This document shows positions 1-5,314 of a DNA stretch of 8,079 nt, piece after piece. The notes under the pieces are model-generated. The model worked only from the letters and a program-made list of their open reading frames with translations. It searched no databases and had not been told where the DNA came from. The stretch spans positions 1 to 8,079 of the forward strand of contig DAOTTW010000012.1 in the NCBI GenBank assembly GCA_034437615.1. Direction: 5' to 3'. Both the position numbers and the translations under genes were made by a program. Source of the stretch: DAOTTW01 sp034437615. GTDB lineage: Bacteria; Chloroflexota; Anaerolineae; Aggregatilineales; Phototrophicaceae. Within the stretch, counting starts at the first letter, position 1; the number at the start of each line of letters is the position of its first letter.

Positions 1-1
1 G

Positions 2-76
2 GCGATGCTGGGTGCGCTGGCGCGTGGCCCCGTGCGTGATCTACGGCGTGCAGTAAAAGAACGCCTGTCGCGCTAG
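2..76 (+). CDS. Possible C-terminal end of an upstream gene (partial)
   Basis: Reading from base 2, an open frame runs to a TAG at 74-76 and encodes 24 residues ending in RRAVKERLSR. The composition is that of an amphipathic, basic C-terminal helix, plausible for a real protein end. A competing frame from base 3 ends with TAA at 54-56 and encodes a Trp/Cys-rich peptide that looks less natural, so I prefer the first. Too little is present to name a function. The gene would be convergent with the reductase on the other strand. Confidence 0.35.
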   Translation, partial: AMLGALARGPVRDLRRAVKERLSR

Positions 77-101
77 CGAACCGGAATAAAAGCGCCGCCC
101 C

Positions 102-177
102 GGACAGGTCAGTGCCCTGTCCCTACAAGATCGCAATCATCCACAACAGGTCTGTAGGGACGCGGCTTGCTGCGTCC
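102..177. repeat. REP/BIME-like double hairpin
   Basis: Two hairpins lie in the convergent gap downstream of the reductase. The left one pairs GGACAGG (102-108) with CCTGTCC (116-122) over a 7-base loop. The right one pairs GGACGC (158-163) with GCGTCC (172-177) over an 8-base loop. The two are joined by a perfect 8-base inverted repeat, TCCCTACA (120-127) and TGTAGGGA (153-160). There is no T-run after either stem, so these are not classic intrinsic terminators. The arrangement resembles dispersed palindromic elements found between genes; only a genome-wide search could show that it is repeated. Confidence 0.5.
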
Positions 178-218
178 GCCGCGAAAGACACACAACCACC
201 CTACATCGGCTCGTCAAA

Positions 219-1640
219 CTATGAATTGCTCGCCTGCCCCTTGCGCTCGGCCAGCGCCGCCAACATCGCCTCGACCTCGGTATATTTCACACGCGGACGC
301 CCCGACGGTTCGCCGCGTTCGGTCTCTAGTGCGTCGATGATCTGCCAATCCTCAAACGAGATGAAACCAGGCTTGCGCTCCTGTAGCAGCCGCTCGATGC
401 CATCACGCGCAGGTGCGCTCGGCTGCCATGTCTTGCCCGCTTCGGCATCTTCCAGCAGGCGCTTGACCGTCTCTACAGAATCCGGTTTGTTCGTGCCGAT
501 GATGCCGGACGGACCGCGCTTAATCCAGCCGACGACGTAATCCCCGACGACCTGCTCGCCCGTCTCATGTTCGCTGATGACGCGGCCATCGCTATTCGGG
601 ATGACGCCCCAACGCTCATAGAACGGCACATCCGGCAACGCTACGCCACGATAGCCCACAGAGCGAAACACCAGCCCAACCGGGATTTCCTCATACTGCT
701 CGGTGGCGCGTGGGCGAATAGCACCTTTTTCGTTGACGTATAGCTCGTTCTTCACGACGCGGATGCCCTCAACGCGCTCCGTACCCAGGATTTCGACGGG
801 CGACGTGAGGAAGCGCATGATGATCTTTCTCGGCTTGCCGGATGGCTGGCGCGTGCTGTATGCCTTCAGAATTTCGACGTTCTTCACGTCTTTTTTATCC
901 ACATCCGGCGATTGCAGATACATCAGGCTGGCCTTGTCAATCTCGATCTGATCCGGCGCGACGACAATATCCGCCCCCGCCATCTCGCCCAACTCCTTGA
1001 TTTCCGGGTTCGTGAAAGCCGCCTGCGCTGGTCCACGCCGACCCAACACGTAAATTTCCTTCACGTTGCTGTTGACCAGCGCCTCTAGCGCGTAATCCGC
1101 AATATCCGTGACCGCTAGCTCTTCTTTCGTGCGTGCCAGAATGCGCGTGACATCCATCGCGACGTTGCCGACGCCGATCACGGCCACTTTTTCCTGCGTC
1201 AGATCAAAGGTTTGGTCGCGGTAATCAGGGTGTGCGTTATACCAGCCTACAAAATCCGTCGCGGGGTGGCTACCGGGCAGGTCCTCGCCAGGGATGCCGA
1301 GCTTTTTGTCGCTAGATGAGCCAACGGCATAAATTACGGCATGATAATGCTGCATCAGGTCGGCGCGTGTGACATCCGTGCCGAAGTTCACATTGCCATA
1401 GAAGCGAAAATCCGGCTTGCTGGCGATGCGCTCATAGACCTTGACCACATTCTTGATCTTCTGATGATCCGGCGCGACACCCCCGCGCACAAGGCCGTAG
1501 GGCGTTGGCAGGCGCTCGAACATGTCGATTTCAACAGTCAGGTCTTTTTGCTTTTGCAGGTATTCGGCGGCGTAAAAACCAGAAGGGCCAGAGCCGATAA
1601 TGGCGACGCGAAGCGGTTGTTCTGCGGTTCCGAGTGTCAT
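219..1640 (-). CDS. fprA: Ferredoxin/adrenodoxin reductase-type NADP oxidoreductase (FprA family)
   Basis: FAD-dependent flavoprotein expected to move electrons between NADP(H) and ferredoxin in the cytoplasm. From the ATG at 1640 it is 473 residues, near the family's usual length. An N-terminal FAD-binding Rossmann motif (GSGPSGFYAAE, residues 16-26) is followed by PTPYGLVRGGVAPDH, typical of adrenodoxin reductases. A second dinucleotide motif, GVGNVAMD (156-163), marks the NADP domain. The hallmark GWIKRGPSGIIGTNKPDS-type segment lies in the C-terminal third. An in-frame ATG at 1670 would add 10 residues, but it lies only about 9 bases after the likely transcription start and has no ribosome-binding site. 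The ATG at 1640 has a weak GAGAG 11 bases upstream, and the conserved sequence starts just after it. It is divergent from the E2-like gene, with no evident functional link. Family assignment is firm; the in vivo electron partner is unknown. Confidence 0.93.
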   Translation of the reverse strand: MTLGTAEQPLRVAIIGSGPSGFYAAEYLQKQKDLTVEIDMFERLPTPYGLVRGGVAPDHQKIKNVVKVYERIASKPDFRFYGNVNFGTDVTRADLMQHYHAVIYAVGSSSDKKLGIPGEDLPGSHPATDFVGWYNAHPDYRDQTFDLTQEKVAVIGVGNVAMDVTRILARTKEELAVTDIADYALEALVNSNVKEIYVLGRRGPAQAAFTNPEIKELGEMAGADIVVAPDQIEIDKASLMYLQSPDVDKKDVKNVEILKAYSTRQPSGKPRKIIMRFLTSPVEILGTERVEGIRVVKNELYVNEKGAIRPRATEQYEEIPVGLVFRSVGYRGVALPDVPFYERWGVIPNSDGRVISEHETGEQVVGDYVVGWIKRGPSGIIGTNKPDSVETVKRLLEDAEAGKTWQPSAPARDGIERLLQERKPGFISFEDWQIIDALETERGEPSGRPRVKYTEVEAMLAALAERKGQASNS

Positions 1641-1680
1641 AAGCTGTGTTCTCTCAATAAGTTTGTGCATTCATTCACAG

Positions 1681-1709
1681 GATGTATTATAACGCGCCTA
1701 TGCTGTCAA
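1681..1709 (-). promoter_or_regulatory. Probable sigma-70 promoter of the reductase gene
   Basis: On the minus strand there is a perfect TTGACA (1709-1704) and a perfect TATAAT (1691-1686), but they are only 12 bases apart. At the usual 17-base spacing from TTGACA the hexamer is TACATC (1686-1681). Either the TATAAT works with a different upstream element, or the two signals overlap. The phased A-tract array lies immediately upstream. The predicted start near 1679 gives a leader of about 39 bases to the ATG at 1640. Confidence 0.5.
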
Positions 1710-1736
1710 GCTAACAGGGAAACTTAATGCCAGAGA

Positions 1737-1870
1737 GAAAATAAGAGAAAACAAATGAAAATGCGCCACAGAGAAAATAAATGAAAACAAATGAAAACGC
1801 GCCACAGAGAAAATAAATGAAAATAAGAGAAAATAAATGGAAATGCGCCACAGAGAAAATAAATGAAAAT
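1737..1870. repeat. Phased A-tract decamer array (predicted bent DNA)
   Basis: AAAA tracts begin at 1748, 1758, 1774, 1784, 1794, 1810, 1820, 1830, 1856 and 1866 (a shorter AAA at 1841). Within each block the step is exactly 10 bases. Blocks are separated by 16-base steps wherever GCGCCACAGAG intervenes (GCGCCA at 1763, 1799 and 1845). Helically phased A-tracts of this kind are known to produce intrinsic DNA curvature. The array sits between two divergent promoters. Open frames across it on either strand encode only repeated Phe/Ser- or Lys/Glu-rich peptides and are not convincing genes. Confidence 0.75.
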
Positions 1871-1961
1871 GCGCCAGGGAAAACCGAAATGCGCCAAAGA
1901 AAACCGAAATGCGCCGAAAAAAAACCGAAAAGCACCGAAAAAACCGAAAAGCGCCAGGCGC
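1871..1961. repeat. About 20-base GCGCC/AAAACCGAAA tandem repeats with terminal palindrome
   Basis: Four degenerate units start at 1871, 1891, 1911 and 1932. Each begins GCGCC or GCACC and continues through a purine run to ACCGAAA. A closing GCGCC at 1951 is part of the perfect palindrome GCGCC-A-GGCGC (1951-1961). Read on the minus strand, that palindrome is followed by TTTT and then more T-runs, so it could act as a weak leftward terminator. A 6-base inverted repeat, TCTGCG (1965-1970) and CGCAGA (1981-1986), lies just to the right. The unit shares its GCGCCA core with the adjacent A-tract array, which suggests common origin by expansion and divergence. Confidence 0.7.
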
Positions 1962-2001
1962 ATATCTGCGTAGGAATCCCCGCAGAAAAACGCTTGAGTG
2001 C

Positions 2002-2030
2002 TGGACATGCTGCTTATTTCGCCATACAGT
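2002..2030 (+). promoter_or_regulatory. Candidate sigma-70 promoter of the E2-JAB-E1 operon
   Basis: TGGACA (2002-2007, five of six matches to TTGACA) and TACAGT (2025-2030, four of six to TATAAT) are separated by the optimal 17 bases. A start near 2037 would leave a 34-base leader, including GGAG at 2061-2064, six bases before the ATG at 2071. It is the best match I saw in this gap. Confidence 0.45.
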
Positions 2031-2070
2031 AGTAGCGTAACGAAACACCAACAGAATCGCGGAGCTATGC

Positions 2071-2544
2071 ATGTCTAACTGGTGGGGTACACGCAAAGAG
2101 GTATCACCACGTTTGCGCTGGGAAGTAGAGGCGATGCGGGCGACCTTCGGCGAGACCTTCAAGCTAGTTGTGCCGCCTTTCGGTGGCCTGCTCTACTGGC
2201 AGGGAAACGTCATGGTGAACATGTCGATTCTAGAGACGCCTGAACATACGCTGAAGATCGTTTACCCGAAGGAATACCCGAACCGCCCAGCCGAAGCGTA
2301 CTGCGTCAAACCGCGCATTTACAGCGAAAAGCATCAATACGAAGACGGACAATTATGCCTGTTCAACCCGAAAGACGGCGAGCAATACGGCTGGAACCCA
2401 AGCAAATCCACTGCTGTCACCGTCGCTGGGTGGGCGATACAGTGGTTGTATGCATACTATACGTGGCGTGCCACAGGGGATTGGCCAGGGATTGAAGAGC
2501 GCATCCGGCCCGATACCCCGCTACCGCGCCGCCGCCGCCGCTAA
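2071..2544 (+). CDS. E2-like (UBC-fold) conjugating enzyme
   Basis: A 157-residue cytoplasmic protein with the order of motifs expected of a bacterial ubiquitin-conjugating-type E2. A beta-sheet region (residues 40-65) leads into YPKEYPNRP (65-73), the equivalent of the YP..P segment of UBC folds. HQYEDGQLCLF (88-98) follows, with Cys96 in the position of the E2 thioester cysteine and His88 upstream. Trp108-Asn-Pro matches the conserved Trp after the active site, and helices fill residues 112-140. The eukaryotic HPN triad is absent, as is common in bacterial E2-like proteins. The only other Cys is Cys78. The protein ends in five arginines encoded by a GC-rich triplet run. GGAG at 2061-2064 supports the start. 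As first gene of a cassette with JAB and E1 proteins, it probably accepts an activated modifier on Cys96. The substrate is unknown, and fold assignment rests on motif reading only. Confidence 0.85.
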   Translation: MSNWWGTRKEVSPRLRWEVEAMRATFGETFKLVVPPFGGLLYWQGNVMVNMSILETPEHTLKIVYPKEYPNRPAEAYCVKPRIYSEKHQYEDGQLCLFNPKDGEQYGWNPSKSTAVTVAGWAIQWLYAYYTWRATGDWPGIEERIRPDTPLPRRRRR

Positions 2545-2586
2545 CCACAAGCTAGCCCAGGGCAGCAACAAGAGAGGTAAGAGCGG

Positions 2587-3960
2587 GTGGAGGATTTCGG
2601 TAAACTCATCCGACTAGAATTAGAGGTAATGTCGAGGCGACTGAGAGGAATGGCGATGATCTCACGTGGCATCGTCCCCAACCTGGTCATCTCTCAGCGC
2701 GTGATGGACAAGATCGCGCAGATTGCTCGTCAGTTCATCGCAGATGAAACTGGCGAATCCATGTTGGGGTTCGTACTAGAACACGACGAACCGGAGCAAA
2801 TGCCCACAATCTATGTTGTGGATACCATTTCGCCCGATGAAGAGGCGACCCTGCGGCGCACACACACGTTTCAGCAGGGCGATGATTTGCAGGATGAAAT
2901 CATCTGGTGGTTGCAGGAAAACTGGCGCTTGTGCCGCGAAAAAGGCGTCGATAGCGCAATAGAGCCGCTGGATAGCCAGTGGAACGTACCCTTGCGCTAC
3001 CTGGGCGATTGGCATAAACAGCCCGGTTATATGATCCAGCCCAGCGGCGGCGACCTGCTGACCGCCTTGAGCTGGCTGGATGACGAGGAAAACCAGATGG
3101 AATACCTGCTGGTGCCCATCGTGACGTTAGGGCACCCCGCCACCACCTACGAAGAGGGTGCGCAGGTCAATTACTGCACGGTTCAGATGCCGGATGGCTC
3201 AAGTTTGCGCGTGGATTGGTGGTACATCCACCGTGACGTGCGCGTCTTTCAGCCCATCACGCCCGTCATCATGCAGGAAGCCACCTTCCCGCGCCTGACG
3301 CCCTACCCCTGGCATCTGGTCTACCCGGAGCGCATGGAAGAAGAGGTCGATGAGATCAGCGGCGAGGGTATGTACGTGCAGGCGCTTGTGTGGCAGGCCG
3401 ATCAGGATATTCCGATGGAGTTGTGCTTCTTTGTGGCGCGTCCCGGTTCGGCTACAGTGCTGCTGATCGTCACCGAGCACGACTACCCGCTATCAGCGCC
3501 ACGTGCCTACATCGCACCCTTTGCACATTTCGACGCCAGCGCCGATTTCTACGACATCTTTAATCAATTCTGGCAGGCTTCTAAAGCGCTGGGTGACATC
3601 CCTGGTTGGGTGTGGAACGCCGATAAATATCTGTTGGATTACGTGCACGCCATCGAAGATCATCTCGGCATTGCACCACCACCACAGAATAACGCCATCA
3701 ATATCCGCATCGAATTCGCAGATGATGAAGATGCAGATGCAGATGCAGATGCAGACGCGGACGCAGATGCAAATGCAGACGCAAACAATGCAGCAGATGC
3801 AGCACAAAATGCACAGGTGCAGGTCAATGTGAGCGATGGCAACGATGGCCATCAGGCCAAGCGCACCGCACAGGCCGCTAAGGACCTGCAAGACGACAAA
3901 GCAGCGCAAGCCAACAAAGCAAAGACAAAGACAGAAACAGAAAGCGAAGAACCCTCATGA
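2587..3960 (+). CDS. JAB/JAMM-domain protein fused to a Cys-less E2-like domain
   Basis: A 457-residue protein starting at GTG 2587, with AGAGAGG at 2571-2577 as ribosome-binding site; ATG 2629 is a weaker alternative. Residues 30-225 form a JAB/MPN domain: GES with Glu57, then W142-His143-Lys-Gln145 and S153-G-G-D156. This is the JAMM spacing H-x-H-x7-S-x2-D, but with Gln in place of the second His. JAMM enzymes are zinc isopeptidases that process or remove ubiquitin-like tags; loss of a zinc ligand may weaken or abolish this. Residues about 235-360 resemble a second UBC fold: HDYPLSAPRAYIAP (298-311) is followed by W341-V-W-N and a helical end, but with no Cys between them, so it would be a non-catalytic UEV/RWD-like module. 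Residues 370-457 are low-complexity, first Asp/Ala-rich and then Lys/Gln-rich. It is 42 bases after the E2 gene and overlaps the E1 gene by four. Confidence 0.82.
   Translation: MEDFGKLIRLELEVMSRRLRGMAMISRGIVPNLVISQRVMDKIAQIARQFIADETGESMLGFVLEHDEPEQMPTIYVVDTISPDEEATLRRTHTFQQGDDLQDEIIWWLQENWRLCREKGVDSAIEPLDSQWNVPLRYLGDWHKQPGYMIQPSGGDLLTALSWLDDEENQMEYLLVPIVTLGHPATTYEEGAQVNYCTVQMPDGSSLRVDWWYIHRDVRVFQPITPVIMQEATFPRLTPYPWHLVYPERMEEEVDEISGEGMYVQALVWQADQDIPMELCFFVARPGSATVLLIVTEHDYPLSAPRAYIAPFAHFDASADFYDIFNQFWQASKALGDIPGWVWNADKYLLDYVHAIEDHLGIAPPPQNNAINIRIEFADDEDADADADADADADANADANNAADAAQNAQVQVNVSDGNDGHQAKRTAQAAKDLQDDKAAQANKAKTKTETESEEPS
3730..3783 (+). repeat. In-frame hexanucleotide array encoding Asp-Ala repeats
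   Basis: Nine consecutive hexamers, GATGCA with variants GACGCG, GACGCA and AATGCA, encode residues 382-399 of the JAB protein as alternating Asp/Asn-Ala. Because the unit is six bases, gain or loss by slippage keeps the frame and changes only the length of the acidic linker. The first four units are identical, suggesting recent expansion. Confidence 0.85.
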
Positions 3961-4895
3961 CAGACTGGCAGCGCGTTGAACAACTCATCGGCAGCCACAA
4001 CCTCGAACAACTCGCACAGAAGCGCGTCGGCGTGATTGGCCTCGGGTCTGGTGGCAGCTTCGTGGCGACCAGCTTAGCCATGAGTGGCGTCGGGCACTTC
4101 ATGTTAGCAGACCCGGATGTGATGGAGGCGGGTAACGTCGTGCGTCATGTGGCGGATCGACGTTATGTGGGCCAGAACAAGGCCACAGCCGTCGCGGACC
4201 TGATCCTGCATCGCAACCCGAACGCCAAAATCGACGTAATCGAGGACCGCATCGAAAACCACGAAAGCGCCCTAGATAACCTCGATATGCTCGTGGTGGC
4301 GGTGGACGGCGAAAATGCCAAGTTCATCATTAACGAGCTAGCGCTGAAGCGCCACCTGACCGCCGTGTATGCGGGTGTATATGAGCGCGGTGAGGGCGGC
4401 GACATCGTGATTATCCGCCCCTATGATGGACCCTGCTATGCCTGCTGGTCACAAAGCCTGCGCGATGGCGCACCGACCACCTCGCGCACGCCCGAAGGCG
4501 AACTCGATTACGGTATGATCGGTGAGGCAGGCACGCTAGAAGCCGAGCCGGGCTTGTGGGTGCATGTGACGAAGGTGGGCAGCATTCAGACGGACATCAT
4601 CCTGAACGAACTGCTGCGCGGCAGCGATGTACATGAGGACATGCCCGGTAACACCGTGATCGTGGCCAACAGCGCGATAGAAATCCTCGATGGCGTCGTC
4701 AGTGACCCGCACACGGGCCTGTGGGTGAACATCCCGCGTGACCCGGAATGCCTCGTGTGTGGCGACAAAATACAGTTGGCGCAGGACGAAGCATCTATGT
4801 CCCTAGAGGACCTGATGGGGTCGGATGGCATGGGTAGCATGATCGAAATGCAAGACGAGCCAGAGCAGCAAACACAACGCGGTGAGGATGGCTAG
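3957..4895 (+). CDS. ThiF/MoeB/E1-like adenylyltransferase
   Basis: A 312-residue protein of the E1/ThiF superfamily, expected to adenylate the C-terminus of a ubiquitin-like protein with ATP. The nucleotide-binding loop is GLGSGG (residues 28-33). It is followed by D52-P-D54 and N60-V-V-R63, then GQNK with Lys75, and D117 in AVDGEN; these match the ATP and Mg-binding positions of MoeB/ThiF. CYAC (160-163) and CLVC (265-268) form the structural zinc site. These four are the only cysteines, so no residue can act as a classical E1 thioester cysteine. The N-terminal RxxRQ-type arginine finger of MoeB is not evident. The start ATG overlaps the previous gene's stop as ATGA, indicating translational coupling and a shared complex or pathway with the JAB and E2-like proteins. 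The C-terminal 40 residues are Met/Glu/Gln-rich and probably disordered. Confidence 0.9.
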   Translation: MTDWQRVEQLIGSHNLEQLAQKRVGVIGLGSGGSFVATSLAMSGVGHFMLADPDVMEAGNVVRHVADRRYVGQNKATAVADLILHRNPNAKIDVIEDRIENHESALDNLDMLVVAVDGENAKFIINELALKRHLTAVYAGVYERGEGGDIVIIRPYDGPCYACWSQSLRDGAPTTSRTPEGELDYGMIGEAGTLEAEPGLWVHVTKVGSIQTDIILNELLRGSDVHEDMPGNTVIVANSAIEILDGVVSDPHTGLWVNIPRDPECLVCGDKIQLAQDEASMSLEDLMGSDGMGSMIEMQDEPEQQTQRGEDG

Positions 4896-4987
4896 GCCAA
4901 CGCAGCCACGCTAATACGGATGTTATCAAACGATGGTACACTGTGAGCTAGAGTCGTAAAACCAGTCAAATCGGAGTAGCCTGAATT

Positions 4988-5314
4988 ATGGCTGATGAGA
5001 ACAGCAAGAACAACATCCCGATCAGCAACGACAACGATGGGGCGCAGAGCAACCGCAATCTGGATGACGAAGCGCCACGCACGCGCAACAACCTCGCACG
5101 CGACGACGGGGATATGGGCGAAGAGAATGACCGCGAACGCCTGGAGCGTCTCGGCGGTGAGCCTGCCCCGGTGATTACGCCAGAGGAATTCGCCCGCTTG
5201 CAGAAGGCCGGGCAGGTGCACATTGACTCACGTGGGCGCGTCCGCACCGCACGTCGCAGCGGCTCCGAGGCTGGGGTTTCGCTGCGTAAGCGTCGGGCAT
5301 GGTATGGCACGTAA
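4988..5314 (+). CDS. Small disordered charged protein with internal RLGGE motif
   Basis: I do not recognise this 108-residue protein. Residues 1-58 are strongly polar and acidic (16 Asp/Glu, 8 Lys/Arg, many Asn and Gly) with almost no hydrophobic core, so probably disordered. They end in E53-R-L-G-G-E58. Residues 59-108 are basic, include a short helix-like stretch (ITPEEFARLQKAG, 63-75), and end in RAWYGT. There are no cysteines, signal peptide or membrane segment. It is too short and polar to be a beta-grasp ubiquitin-like protein. GGAG at 4973-4976 is 11 bases before the ATG. It lies 92 bases after the E1 gene, with no clear terminator between, and overlaps the methyltransferase start by 11 bases. 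It could be a modifier, a substrate of the cassette or the methyltransferase, or an unrelated adaptor. Confidence 0.7.
   Translation: MADENSKNNIPISNDNDGAQSNRNLDDEAPRTRNNLARDDGDMGEENDRERLERLGGEPAPVITPEEFARLQKAGQVHIDSRGRVRTARRSGSEAGVSLRKRRAWYGT

Noticed and set aside
1740..1961. Possible CRISPR array
   Set aside because: Repeats are 10-20 bases, degenerate and directly abutting, without unique spacers or cas genes.
1698..2162. Minus-strand open frames through the A-tract repeats, encoding Phe/Ser/Leu-rich repeat peptides that can look like membrane proteins
   Set aside because: The hydrophobicity is a by-product of translating a purine-rich tandem repeat; three overlapping frames all give similar peptides, and one runs into the E2 gene.
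3493..3909. Open frames opposite and out of frame with the Asp-Ala repeat, giving Cys/Ile- or Gln/Met-rich peptides
   Set aside because: They are shadows of the hexamer array inside the well-supported JAB gene.
4896..4987. Separate promoter or terminator between the E1 gene and the small gene
   Set aside because: TACACT (4937-4942) resembles a -10 box, but no -35 hexamer is placed correctly and no stem with a T-run is present, so I could support neither.
5223..5303. TTG-initiated N-terminal extension of the methyltransferase
   Set aside because: It lies within the small protein's coding region, has no ribosome-binding site, and family conservation begins well after ATG 5304.
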